Below are positions 14,584-28,100 of a DNA stretch of 64,000 nt, one piece after another (position 1 is the stretch's first letter; each line of letters opens with the position of its first letter). The notes beneath the pieces are model-generated. The model ran no database searches and was not told where the DNA came from. It was given only the letters and a program-made list of their open reading frames with translations. The translations under genes and the position numbers were made by a program. Source of the DNA: Ascaris suum (Eukaryota; Nematoda; Chromadorea; Rhabditida; Ascarididae); the NCBI GenBank assembly GCA_013433145.1, contig CM024172.1:8486553-8550552 (forward strand), read 5' to 3'.

Positions 14584-15610
14584 TATGGCTGATTCCAAAC
14601 TCTGCTACAGGCCGATCATCATCCCACAAATAACATACAGCAAAATACCAGAGCGCAAGTGAGCAGCACGATGGCTGGGTTACAAGTTCAGTGCGTTTGC
14701 ACAACACAAACAGCGAACCGTCACGCCAGACTAATTGCACTTGTTGAATAAACTATTGCCAGACGTGCTCGTCCAGGTTTCCTCCCGCATAACGCTTTAT
14801 GCATAGGCTCACTGCCAATAATGTCGACCTGAAAGCAACTTTCGCAAAGATGCTTTCGAACTTTGCAGCAGATTTAATGAAGCAAAAAATCGCATGGCCG
14901 GGAAGTTCTCTTCCAAATTCAAGAGAAGACTTGAATCTTCGCCAAGTTTAACGCGATGATTTTCATCACTTATGGTTTTTTTGCTTCATGAGTAACTCGT
15001 ACCCACAAACTGCAATGTTGCAAGTACTGCCAAGATAAGCGAAGCTCCAAGAAGTGACGTTTCGGCCATGAATACGAATAATAGGTTCAAATTTTCGGGT
15101 TTCAAATTAAGGTTCGAATTTCCCTTGATTGCTTTTTAGATTCCAAGAAATTTTCTGACTCCAAAAATTCCTCGTTCAGAATATAAGAGAAAATGATATG
15201 ATCGTAAACAGAAAGCATAGTAGAAATGAAGTAATCAAAAGCAAAGAGATCAAAGCTGATGCAATTCTAGCACGCGACGAGGCCAACGATCAAAAAGAGT
15301 TGTTAGTGAGGGCAAAGAATGCTGCAACGTATTTGGATTACTCGCGCTATCTAGCATCGACGTTATTTAGCACCCTTTCGGCTTTCACTGCATATGCGAA
15401 TTGCAAGTAAACAAACACATCGTCCAATGCGCAATTGCACATTCGCACTCGACTTGCTCTTAGTTCGGCATATTTGCCTATAACAATTTCGCACATAGCC
15501 ATTTTAGGGTAATCGCAACACAATATTAATTTCGGCTATTTAAATCATATGAAGAGTGAAAATTAATCTCACCATCATTTGGCACATCGAATTTCTGGCG
15601 CACTCTAGAC

Positions 15611-17306
15611 TCAGAAGCCGAAAGAAATTACCAACAAAGAGGGTTTTCGAATTTTGAGAGTCTTCGATCTTTTTTGCTAACAAAAGTAGATGAGCAGCAA
15701 GCATTCTAGGTACTAACCTTCAAAACCTTCGGTCAAGAAATTTTTTATACGCATAGCAAGGAATTAGTGCAGTAAGATGTCATAATCTCCATGTTTCCTA
15801 GCTTCTTGCAATTGTCACTCTGTTGGACTCAAGCTGTTTGTGATCTCAGAGAGACAGGAGAACATCATGCATTGTCTGATGCTCAAGCAGATCGCATACC
15901 ACCTTGAACACTATGGAAAAAAATCCAGTCGGATCTTTTATGCATGGATTACCGTCTTGCAAAGTAATGGAAATATTGCTTGCTGGCTTTTTCTTTACTT
16001 CCAGTGGTTTTATTTCCTGGAGTGAGGAGATATTTGTCAAACCCAAAGAAGGATAACTGCGAATTTACAGATGCGCTGGTAGTATGCTGAGTTATGTTGA
16101 TCATTTTTAAAGCGAACGGGATGCTGACAGGATCCGACTTCAATATTAGCGTTGCATCATTGCTTTTCATTACTCACAAATGCTATGTTCACTCCATACT
16201 ATCGTTTCACCGACCGTTTAATAAAGCGCCTATTGCCTTATTTATTGTGTTTCTCTTGACCACAGTTCGGCAACATTACGTCTTCTCTAGTTGTCATCAG
16301 GTGAAATTTATGGCTTCCTTCTCAACACCATTTCATGCCTTCTCATGCATGCTTTGCATGACGGCGATTGCCGCGAATAGTTTCACGTCCAACTTTGAAT
16401 GAGTGCTCAATACGCAAATGCATTCGTCTCCCTTCTGTACTCATACCATACAAAGCGGACATGCCTACCGATAATGTTAGTTGAAGAAGTTTGTAGAGGG
16501 CCACCGAATCGCTTGCAAATCAGTTGAAAACTCGCAACAGCCACGTAGCGGGTCTGATAGAGAGTAAAAGCGCAGCAGGTAGAAGTGGACAGCTGCATTC
16601 TGCGAAGCAAATTGCTTCTTTTAACCAGTGTATCCTTCATGTATCATTTCTATCTGCCACGAACTGGGAACATTCGAAAGCAGGGAATCGTCAGCCATTT
16701 CCGACTTTGTTGATGCCCGATTTCCAAATACAGCAAAGTAGAAAACCTTGATCGTTCGATAAGTCCGCCTTTCCTCTCGCCCATTTCGGGAGCGGCTGGT
16801 CTTCTTGAACCCCGAATTTCGAGAGCTGCAGCAGTTCGGAGGTGTCCGTGGTCAGAGGCCTTGAATATTTTTCATTCAGAATTCCAGCATCCTGAACGAA
16901 ATTTTCACAGCAGCAGCACCGGTGAGTAGGTAGAATAAGTTGAGGAAAGTAATATAAAAGGTAGCAGCTACAAAAATATCATTACTTTCGTATATAGAAA
17001 TTTCTTATTGTCAATGAACGCATGAGAAATATCCTCCTCTGAGAAGCACAAAAAAACTAACTACTTCCCACTCTCTTTCACCTCCGGATCTGTGCTTTTC
17101 AGAGGAAATTTTGTAGGCGATCTTTCCTTACGCATCGTGGCATCAAATTCAATGTTCAAAGCATTAGGCGTATTGCTTGTCGTTCCTTTGAGTGAGTGGT
17201 GATCATCAAAGATCATTAGAGAGGATAATTTTGCACATTTGTTCAGTAAATTAAAAGAATACATATTCAGTAAACGTTTGCCTGAAGCGGGCAAGACCGA
17301 GGCCAT
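15611..17306 (-). CDS. Unrecognised multi-exon gene (tentative model)
   Basis: No family recognised. Exons were chosen because acceptors, donors and phases agree. Exon 1 is 17082-17306, starting at an ATG 14 nt after an ATTTCAG acceptor (possible trans-splice site at 17320) and ending GAG|GTGAAA in phase 0. Exon 2 starts at 16891 after TTCGTTCAG in phase 0 and ends at 16747 (phase 1) or 16706 (phase 0). A third exon starts at 16599; its frame and end are unresolved, and two phase-compatible readings exist. Exon 4 is 15903-16056, ending AAG|GTGGTA. A last exon, 15611-15676, starts in phase 0 and ends in TGA. Recognisable stretches are MASVLPASGKRLLNMYSFNL (exon 1), TTDTSELLQLSKFGVQEDQP (exon 2) and KKPASNISITLQDGNPCIKD (exon 4). 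There is no obvious domain, signal peptide or membrane segment. Exons 1, 2 and 4 are the best supported; the 3' end could lie elsewhere. Confidence 0.5.
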
Positions 17307-17439
17307 AGGTATAAAATTTCCTGAAATTTTATTCCTCAACAGCGAACGAGAGTGCATTTTAATTCGGAAATATTTTATATGCTTATGAGACATATATTCC
17401 TACATTCTTTTTTATTATGCTCCATCGATGCCATGATGC

Positions 17440-17440
<1 letters not shown>

Positions 17441-17481
<41 letters not shown>

Positions 17482-17537
17482 AGAGAGGGAGAGAGGGAGA
17501 GAGAGAAGGGAGAAGAGAGAAAGAAAGAGAAAAAAAT
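17441..17537. repeat. GA microsatellite / purine tract
   Basis: A perfect (GA)n run of about 33 bp begins near 17442 and continues into degenerate GGGA/GAGAA purine sequence up to about 17537. It lies about 0.1 kb upstream of the 5' end of the unrecognised minus-strand gene, so on that gene's sense strand it reads (TC)n. Confidence 0.9.
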
Positions 17538-18202
17538 AGAATTCCGTGAGAAAGAGATTAACATTGCGAGATCAAAACACACGCAAGTGTTCGCCGTTCA
17601 GCAGACAAAGAACGCCAAGAGCCAGGTTCCAAGCAAAAAAAAAGGAAAAAAGAGCCTACCAAGGATGTGTAAAAGCGAGAAATTGATGTCGATCATGGCT
17701 AAATCTATGCCCATTTGAGCCAAGATATAAGACTAGAGCTGAATATCTGAGTACGAAAATTTACTCGATGAATGCTTTATGACGATAATAAACTTGATTT
17801 GCTTATTAGGAAAGTGTCAACATCTGCAAATGGCACAATAGATACGAAACACTATTATCCATATGGACGATTTTAGCCTGTTATGTTATTACAGCCTCTA
17901 GACGGTCTGCCAGAACGTATAAAGATCAAATTAGTTGCTTTGTTGTCTGACAGCTTAGTACATAATGCAATTGAAGAGAAATTCCTAATTTAAGATAAAC
18001 TAGATCGGAACTGTCTTCCTATGTTTTATGCTGCCCTGAGAAGAAAAAAATCAATCTCCATGAGTGGGGGTTGTGCATTTCTTCTGTTATAATTCTTTGG
18101 TGTAGGCCACTGATGAGAGGAAAAAAGAATGGTGTGCATTAACTTATAGATGTATTTATAAAATAATAAACAAGGATCATCACATGACACGTGGTGATTT
18201 TT

Positions 18203-18505
18203 TCACTGACTGCAAAAAAAGCTCACATTTCGCCATCGAATGCTCGTCCTATTGGTTTCTTTCAGTAGAAGAGCCAAATCAGTGGCGCAAACAATCCTGT
18301 TCCAATTAGTCGTTGATTTATGATGAGCGAATTTGAAATCAACAGTGAAATGAAGAACGTGATTGCTTTTGAAAACGATTAGCGGGGCCGTGATTATCTT
18401 TTGCATCTGCTTTCGCTCCTGAACATTTTGTGCGTTATATCGCAATTCTAAACGGTGGATGCCATACACTGAGGATTCATACTGGACCAATTTTTCGGAA
18501 TTCAT
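18203..18505 (-). other. Possible single-exon ORF, 100 codons
   Basis: ATG-to-TGA frame of 100 codons with balanced amino-acid use (for example FKFAHHKSTTNWNRIVCATD) and no family recognised. It lies about 0.9 kb upstream of the unrecognised minus-strand gene, in the same orientation. Frames of this length are expected several times by chance in this window, so support is weak. It could be an upstream exon of that gene or noise. Confidence 0.2.
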
Positions 18506-21500
18506 TGGGAAATGTGCCTATTGCACCAAAACACTGTCTTCTATTCTATCTAAATCTTAGCTGCATTAACGCCGAAATCACAGCAGTGGACGCGTCTATA
18601 AAAATTATCCATTATTTGTGGTACGAATAGATTATTTATGAGACTAACAGCGGGAAAGAGAAGAAAGTACAGCACATTGCAAATTGAGGATTATCTTCTA
18701 GAAGAGACTATATGTCTTAAACGCAACCTGGTCCTCCACTTTGGAACATATAAATTGCAACAGAAGAAAAAATGAATGGATAACAGAACACTGAAGCAAT
18801 AAGCAGGCCTTAGTGGATCTAAAAGCGACAGAAGTGATGGCAACGTCATAGCGATCGAATTGGGTCAGTGCGAATCGTTGGCACTGCCTAATACTGACGA
18901 CAGAACATCAACTCTCCCTTTTCGCAATTCGGTTTTCAGAATTGTTTCATTGACCTTGTCTACGCCCAACAGCTGGTTGCATTCATGAACATTTTATTAT
19001 GCGCAACACATTCCTTAGCAGAAATCTCGGAGAGCAATTGCCTTCATACAAGCTGGTCTGGTGTTAGATGCTGCAAGTGATATTTCCTTCGATCATTTCC
19101 TCTAATTTTAACGGACATTTAACGACCAGATTTACTAAGTTTCTCGTGAAAGCAGTGTATACATGTGATATAGCTGTTGTGGTCAATCGTAGCTATTGAT
19201 CACAAGGCGACTTTCTACGTGGCAGAGCACTTCTCGTAAGTAAGAAATCCTAGGAATGAATGTTCTCACAGAAATTATTTTCATGCTTTCTGATGCTGCA
19301 GTTTCAATTCCTCAGGCAGTAGCTGGATCACCACTATGCACCACATATATATACTCTGCAAGTAATTCTGCAAGATGCTCTCACTTTGTTAAAATTTTTC
19401 ACTTCTCTATGCAAAATATATTGAAAGTAGCCTTAAATAGATAGGAAATATCTCTTTATTCTAAAGCTTAATCGCAAAAAAAAAAAAAAACACTGAATCA
19501 TAAACTTGTGAGCATTGTCTCTCAATGAATCGCTAGGAATTCAATATTTTGTCCTCAGCATCAAGAATATTTAACCTTCGACGTCCCATTCGCACAGCTG
19601 CCTCATTCTTAAGTATTTTAATCAACCCACTAATGGAAACTAAGCAGCCTATCCAACTTTTAGCACAGCGACAGTGTTTTCAAGCATTAAAAAATATGTG
19701 CTTTGAAGTTTCGAATTTCTCTCCGCGAAGCGTTTAGAATTGCAATAAAAATTTTTTGCTATATTTTTCTCTTTTTGCTGCCATAAGAACGGGTAGAATC
19801 TTGACGTCATTTACTTCTTAAGTTTAACGCCGAAGTGAAAACGAAGATAAAACTTTGTTACCTTCACATCGGACGGCTTATTTTTCCATTAGAGTAGTTC
19901 GGATTCTTGCCTTGAAAAAAACTTTTTTTTGCTTTCTGATATTTGTCATCGATAATTTCCTGCGGCGATCATTTAAAACCGTAACCGTGAGTAGCATTCA
20001 AAAAATTCACGATTGAATGCCGTATCGTATCGCAAATGCTCATTGCGACTACCACTTTGATTTAGGTAACGCTGCGTAATGCTTAAAAGCATCGCAAAAT
20101 ATCGTAGTACCCTTTCTATTGTAGACAGCACTTGGCCATTGCTTATACGCCTTCTTCAAAAAAAAAAAACCACGCGGAAGCACGTACACCCGTCGTGTCT
20201 TATTTTATTGATGCTTATGGTCGGGACCGTCTTAGATAAAATGTTTTATGGGGTCATAATTCATTTCGTATCAAGTTTATTTATAACCGAAGTCATTCAA
20301 ACGAGCACCGAATCAAAATAGAGCATTTTTCAAAGATGACAAAATAAGCTGAATAAAGTAGCATTATGTTTTGCGGGCTCGACAACCAAATTCTTCGGCG
20401 AGAATCACGAAGGAAATGAGCTTCTAAGTTTAAAATATTCTAGGAAAGCGGCACTCTTGTGTACTTCTCTCTCTTCTTACAAAAGGTTCAGTATGCTTTA
20501 TAACTTTCAATTGTTCGATGCTAAATCCGAGTTTTATAGGTTGATAAGCTTTTCAAATTTCACCTTTGCAACGGTATCAGTGAAGTTTCGAAAAGTCTCC
20601 GTCTTTGTCTCTACGGCCATTCCCCCCGTTACCCAGCCCACCTTTCTGCTTTCCGATCGTTTCCCTTCCCCAGAGCATTTATTGCGTCTGATCAAAATCC
20701 AACTGGGTGGGTGAATAATACAATGTACTGCGTGAAAAGAAGATGGAAAGATAAGAATGAGTAAGAGACATTAACTTCACATCTATGAGCTAATCACCCT
20801 CTTCACTTAAAAACTGCTCTCAGATATTTGTGCATTCTTATGCGAATCTAACTATCTACTAATAACTATCGAACTAACTATCGAACATTCGCCAGTAAAC
20901 GGATCCACTCGACGAAATTTACGAATACTATGGAATATCTTTAAGGTTCACTGGATCTAGGAATGAATTACAACAAATTGGCAAATAGTCATGCTAAGTG
21001 AGAGAGATAGATTCAAAGAATTATTGGTATCAGAAAACAACGAAGCAAATTAGAGAACGCCAAAAAGTGAATAAAATATAGCTGCCAAATGAAACTCATT
21101 TAAAAGGAATATTGATGACCAAGCACATGGACTATTTTATTTCTTCTTGTCAAATACACTAATAAACTCACTAATTCAGTAATGAATATATTCAGAAGAT
21201 TAGCAATTTCTAGCCAATAAGTCAACTTCCACATACATAGAGACGCAATTCAACATAAATATAATACGTTCAAGAATTTCTAAAATGCTTCGAGAATCGC
21301 ATTCTCATAATACTTTGAAATATTGAGAAAGACTGTAAATAAATTAATGCAATTGTCGGTGAAATATATTACTGCAAAGATTTGCCAGATGTTCGTGCTA
21401 ATGAGCAAAAGAATTACGCATAATGAAAAATGTCCGCACTGTTGAAATTCTATCGAGTGGAACGACTACAGAGAAAAGTTCAATAGATCAGCTTGTATTT

Positions 21501-24500
21501 CATTTCAATGTGTAATGAGTTCATCTTATTTCCTGTTTCATTGTTTAATAAATGTTTATATTTTTCTACATATTTATGCCGTAAATTTCATTGCTTTTAA
21601 GGGATATCAACAACGCAATCGATGAAAAGCCGGTAGACGCTTTAAAAATCACTCGACAGGCCCCGAAATAGCCGACCATTCATTAAGCTCGCCTATTCTT
21701 GCAATTGCAAAGGACTACCTGTAAATATCATCATGATGAATGCCCGCTGCTTCAGAATTTCGAAAATATTTCGGCCAATCCGGTTCTTCTTTATTAAACG
21801 AATGCACACTGCGCTATAGTGTTATCAGTTTGTAGCTGCGCAGGGTAAATTATATGAAGTAAACTGGCTGTAAGAAATCTCTGAAGAACAGCTGAGTTTT
21901 TCAAAATTCGTTCCCAAATGAGTGGTATTTGAGCGAGAGCAAGAAAAAATTTACCAAAGAACACATCAAAGCGCCTAAAAATTGAATGATAGAATCTCTA
22001 ATCGTTAACTAGCACATTTTAAAATAATCACAAAACGCAGCCGGCAGTGCTCACTGCTTAAACAAACTGAGTGCAAAAATAAGCTTCTTTGCAACATTTG
22101 ACGTCATCTCCAAACGCACGATGGCTCTATTCTAGAGGAAGAACGTTGCATACTTTCGATAGCATCTTATGTAGCAGCTCGTATTGCTGGCCCTATTTTC
22201 TTGCTTATCTATAAAGGACATCTATCTCCAATAGCTATGAATTCGTCCTTAGCTGCTTAGTCATTTCGCCTTGTATGGTGCGGCATGATGGTGTGATAAG
22301 GAATCATTGAGAGACGGCATGAAAGAAAACGTATTTGAATCGTCCATAGGCATTATGCAATGATTTGTGTTCAACAACCGTTTATTTCGCAGGTGGAAGG
22401 GGATCAATGAGCATGACAGTTAATTTGGGTTAGCGGAAACGAGAGCTGAAGTTTAGCACGTTTCATGCATACAAGCTCAGATCTTTAAGTTTTATTATTA
22501 CGCGATCATTCAAGTCTAGCATTAGTTATTGCAAAAGCGCTCCCCCTCCCCCTCCACTTCCCCCTCCCACAGCATTTGAAGGAACAGTTGACAGGCATGA
22601 GTGAGGTCATCGGCCGTATGAGTTTATCATGTAATCGGATGCTTTGCCGAAAGGAATTTTTATGCTACGATATATTGACGGATAAAAATGCTTATGAGAC
22701 GCTATATTTTGTATAATACGTAAAAGCAGCGCCACAGTTGTGCTTTACCTTTAAAATATGGCATTTCGAATGCCCACAAAACACATCGCATTTGCACTCG
22801 AATATGAATCAACCGGGTTGTTGTTGCGTTCATCGTTGTATATATTGTCCGATTGCGAATCATTCATCCATCTTACCCAAAACATTTAGAGACATAACGT
22901 CGATCGCTATTTCATTCTCACAAAATATTGCGCTATCTTTACGTATAAAAGCTTTCTTCTGTAGCCGCAAGATTCTATTTGCATACGGTTGACCGTATTA
23001 CCGTAACCTTAATGTTATGCAGGTTTATCGTTGAATCGATCCGACGACATATTCTGTGCATTTTCAAGACAGCAATCGTTATATCAGCTAAAAATTGAAT
23101 TGCTTTCAGAGAGGAATGGAAAATTTTACCATCATTTTCTCTATAAATGAAACTTTTTTGAGCGAGGTAAGATGCTCCCTCAAATATTTCGGAAACGGCA
23201 ATCGAAAGTGGAGCATAATGACCGCATTTTAGAGGAATATAATTAAAAGAGAAATATAATTAAAAATTGGTAAAGTAGTACTATTTTACTACCGTAGAAA
23301 ATATTCTTACTTACTGTTACACAAGAAATAGAAAGGTGGTGAAAATTATCCGATAAGTGTATTAAAGGAATAAATCAATTTATTATTGTTTATTATCAAA
23401 CTTACGTCAGGCTGATGACATTACATAGAGACTTATTTATATATGCTTGCATGTTGGTCTATTCGTCCATTGATTTCATTGTACTTTTCCGACCAAAATT
23501 GTGGTGATGAAATTTGTTGGCTAATTGTGCTTTTATAATGAACTTGCCGATCCAAGTTCACTTCGTTTCGATAAATTGTATGCAAAAAAAGAAAGCTACA
23601 AGATGAATATACAAATTCCGAGAATTGGTGCGTTCATCGATTGCGCAATAAACTTCAGAAACTAACTAGAAAATCTTAGTTTATGATATAACTTGGCTGG
23701 CTTGAAGATAGCGGAAGAGCATCGCAAGATTATGCAAAAGCGCATGATTTCTCAATCCTGTGGTACAGTTAGGCACATCTTCATTAGTAAAATGCATGAT
23801 GGTTGCTAAAGGAACGCAAAATGTTCATTTGAGAATGGTTTTTTAAGTTTGCGATGAAGTCATTTCTGTTCTGCTTCCTCGGTGATTTAGGTCACTCCCT
23901 GATAATAGATAATTTCATTTAAGAGATTGTTTGAATAAACTTCTTTTGTTATTCATAAATTGGCTAGGTAATCTGTCTGATGCATTTGAAACTCTATGTG
24001 GTAAAAGCTTTGTAATCGTCTTCGTTTCATATTATAGGTGAATTATTCTATGAAAAGCATATCCAAAAGATTCGAATTACATGCGACTTTGCACTTTACC
24101 TGTTCGAACAAACGTTTGCCCATGCATTCGGCACCTTAAGCCATCTTAAAGCTTAACACATAGCACCACTTAAAGGAGTTTCTCGAACCTTTCTGGTGAG
24201 AACACACTGGATAAGAAATCAAAGTTGAGTGCAAAGCAATATAATTAACTCCAGCAACATAAATATCACAAGAGCAAGAGCACAGTTACAGTCAACTGCG
24301 AATGAATGGATAGAGCAATCCCACCTTTCCCTTCTCCATCCCCTCTCTAGAAATCCCCCACTTCTTTTCCATCATCTTAAGTCAAAACCATTCTTTTGCT
24401 GCGCGATCATCAAAACATCGACCAGGAGTCGCAAAAAATTTGGTCGCGTTCTACAAATAAATCCGTTGATCAGTCATATTTCCAGTGGTTCGAGACAGCG

Positions 24501-25031
24501 TGTCTTCCTAATTACAGTGAACAAAGCATGTAGCAGTCACTGCAATCAGTAAACAGTAAATGGGAGGATGTGGTTGAGTGTCGAACACCACATCCACTTG
24601 AGACTTTGCAATTTGTAATTCGCTGCATTTTACACACCGACAAACCAATTCTTCAGTTTTTTTCTTTTATTTAAAGTGCTTTGCAAAGCGATAAATCTAA
24701 AGGGGTGGCGAGAAGAAAGAGTTGAAGGGTGATGGAGGGAAAAATTGGAAACAGAGAACAGCGCACGAAGGAGATCAACCAAGCGGCTTTAATCACCATT
24801 TGAAAAGCGTTCGGATCGGCTGCCTGTGAGCGGCTGGCGGCATCAGGCACGTCTGTGCCATCGAATGACCGACACCAAAATTCACGCCACACAAGCAACA
24901 CGCCGGCATGCTAAGAGCTGCTTGAAATCGGAATAGAAACTGGACAGAGAGGGTGGAAGAGGGGGGAATGTCACGCAATAAATAAATACATAAGACCAAT
25001 GATGTGGATGTTTAGAACTAGCAACACCGCA
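18506..25031. other. Gene-poor tract
   Basis: No gene supported. It contains two TGACGTCA octamers (19802-19809 and 22099-22106), an A15-type run near 19478, and a C-rich stretch at about 22540-22570 made of repeated CCCCCTCC blocks. At 24.7-24.95 kb a GC-richer stretch is open in several frames on both strands; none could be tied to splice sites. Confidence 0.5.
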
Positions 25032-25131
25032 ATGATACGGACGCTAAATGGAAGCGAAAGTGCAGATGAAGAGCCGACCTTGAGGCGCGATCTTGTCGGA
25101 CAGCAGCAACACAATGCTTTTAGAAGATCAG
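25032..25131 (+). other. Candidate 5' coding exon, unidentified
   Basis: An ATG lies a short distance after a possible acceptor (GAACTAG). It opens 33 codons of coding-like, charged sequence (MIRTLNGSESADEEPTLRRD...) that end in phase 1 at a G|GTGTATG donor. A good acceptor (TTTTCTCAG) follows at 25187, but in the phase this donor requires it reads only about eight codons to a stop. The candidate is therefore either a very small protein or has a different downstream exon. Family not recognised. Confidence 0.25.
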
Positions 25132-28100
25132 GTGTATGTTAAACTATCTCACTGTATATCAGTTATCTGCAGCCAACTTTAGATTCGGTGTTTTCTCAGT
25201 TCGACGAACGATTGTATGTTGGCAGTAATTTTGAGGTGAGATGTGACTCTTGCATCAATTGGGAGCATTTGATAAAGTTCAATCTGTTGAATCTGTGCAC
25301 GCCCGAGAAGCTTCTAGTGACGCTTGAATATGAAAAAAAAATCTTATCTATATTACTATTAATCTTAAATGACATTGGCTTTGATATATCTCAAAGAACA
25401 TCAAAGATGTTAATGCTGAAGTTGAGACGTCCACAAATTTAATGCGTTGATATGCAAGCAGTTCCGGTCTGATTAAAGGTTTATTGCTCACCACTTCGGG
25501 GATATTTGTTGCAGAGGATCACCTCAAGAAGTTGTTCATATATAATCTTACATGCAGTGTGACAATCTACAGTGAGTAGTATATAGAAAATAAGTGCGCA
25601 ACGTGCCGATGAACTGGTGAAATTCTTTGAAGATGATATGTTTGAAAGGACTCTAAATGCACCTCCATAGAGTTGAAAGTTCTTGATTACTTTAAAAAAT
25701 TCTTGCATTTAGAATTCTTTTTGCAAAACAAAATGAAACGATAGAATTGAATTTTCACAACTCTGGTTTCAATCTGTGGCAAAATTTGTTATGTATCCCC
25801 GTTGAAAAATTCTTTTATTAGGAGCTTAGTAATTGTATACCGCTGTCAGAACTAGCCAAAAACTGCAAATACGAATGTGGCCAGAGGCACGCACTTTGCA
25901 ATTTCACAAGTGTTCTTCCTATTCTCGACTGCACAGCCGTTAGTTATACAACTTCCAATCGGTTTGCAAGGGAACTCACTTACACGCTGAAAATGCGTTG
26001 TCACTGCCGCCTGAAGTGATGCGTGACGAAATTATATTACAGTGCAATTATTATAACTGCCAGTAAAGCGACCAACCGTACGGAAGAGCGCTAGTTGAAA
26101 GTACTCATGGGTACAGACTGCAGGCAACTACATGAATAGACCAGCGAGCACCATACGGAGAACCGCATTTACCAAAGCTAATATACATGGATTCCAACCA
26201 TGAAAACGTAAGAAGTAATAGTTATTCGGTTGCATGGGAACTGAGAAAGAAGACATCAGTAGATGAATGCGGTTTTCTAACCTGCAAGTTCTGCATATTT
26301 ATGTGCTAGTCTTCGGTGTTTTCAAGGTCCCACTATGGAAGCAACAATCAAGAAATTTGCTTCGTATAAGCCACAACTCACCCAGTCAAGTTTTGTAACC
26401 TCTACCGATCTTCTATCACGAGAAAACGGAAAGTTTTTGGAAATGCAAATCTTCTAAACCACTTTACAACGGAAACTACTGCTACTCTTTCATTTGTCAG
26501 ACGAGAGCAGTAATTGGTGTATGACTGAAAGTGTCTAGGAAAGGATTCGATGTGCTGAATGAGGAAAATGCTCATTTTTGTGTCATTTTATGCGGCACAA
26601 TTTTCTGCTCACTGTCAATACGCTTGATCGTTCGTATAATGCAAAAAGAACCGAGAGAAGAAAACAGCGCCATTATATAGTTCGCTGAAGATGGCTTCGG
26701 TTCGTAAGCAAGATTTTCACCGCCTAAAAATTGAACGGAAAGTTGAGAAATTGAGTGGCGAAATTGGAAATAGAAATGTGATGCTAGTAGTCGAGTGGGA
26801 GAATTTCTTTGAAGGCCTCTCTACTATCCTTTTTTTGAAATGCGGCATTCAAAGAACTTTAACATCCACCACTAGCACAAATAATAAGTCGTGCATATCT
26901 TAATCGAGGTGACCGCTCATGCAAATCCCCTGTGAAAGACTTGTCATAATGATGCAAGTAAAACACGGTTGTCAAGTTCATGCAAATTCTTAGGTATATT
27001 TGGGCGCTCTTAGAGAACTTTTGAAAATCATCTCGTTCCCGCGAATCATCATCATCGTCTCTGCAACTTCCTTAGTATTTGATGGATCAGTATGAAAATT
27101 TGTACAAGCAATAGCTTAACAATGATGGTGTCACAGTATCGGATATGGTCATCAAAATGGACACACACGTACATAGAGACACTCGCATATTGTAGACACG
27201 ATCTGGCTATAACGTGTTTGTGAGTGCGCATTTTCAAGAATAAGCGAAATTCGAAGTGGAATGCATATTCGATCCAATAAACTCAAGTCTCATTAGGAAA
27301 TTTTATAAATTTCTATAGTCTAAATGTGCAACTGCTGAAAGCATTCGTTGTGAAGAAAAATTCCCCAACATCGAACATTTCAAAAATATATTTTTAAATA
27401 TTATTGTATGATGTTTTTATTCAGCTCGAAAACTGTTGAATATGAGCAAAATTTAGTTAAACATTCAATTCTCGAGCATTGATTTTAAAATATCAGCCTG
27501 CATGACCGCAACTTTTTGTTAGGCACTGAACCTGTTTGAATTTGACATCATTTGCTTTTAGATTCATATATGGGCAATGCTGCTACGGAATCGATGTTTT
27601 CCAGCAATAATATACGTTTGTGTTTCCTCTCCTACTAGACTTTTGATGCGGTTGTCTCCTCTTTCAAGCCTATAATCAAGAGGACAAAAATTGAGAAGGA
27701 GGCACCATAACTTTACATGTTTTGAAGAGGTAAAATTGTAAAATATCGTGAAAGTGCACGTTAGAAGAGGGCAAAAACTTGACAGCATATTTTTGTACGG
27801 TTTGCTTTTTGATTTATTACAAGCTTGAAGCTATCTTGTAAGTTTTTATACTTGGAAACTTTTTCACTGCTCGCAATCCCACGAGTTAATAATCCTCTTC
27901 TTGTTTTCGTCGTCATCGATCGCCTTTACGCGATTGATTTTTCCTCTTCATGAACTTCATATCACATCACTTCACACCAATCACTAATGGTGTAATGAAT
28001 CTCGTTTTTGTTAGATATTTGCCCGTTATAAATCCGTTTTTTAGAATTTCATTTGTTCATCGTTTCACTCCACTCGTATTTTGAGTAAATGCTGAGAAGT

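Noticed and set aside
15060..15130. GGTTCGAATTTCCC resembling a tRNA B box
   Set aside because: No matching A box, no acceptor or anticodon stem could be folded around it, and nearby sequence is a simple GTTTCAAATT-type direct repeat.
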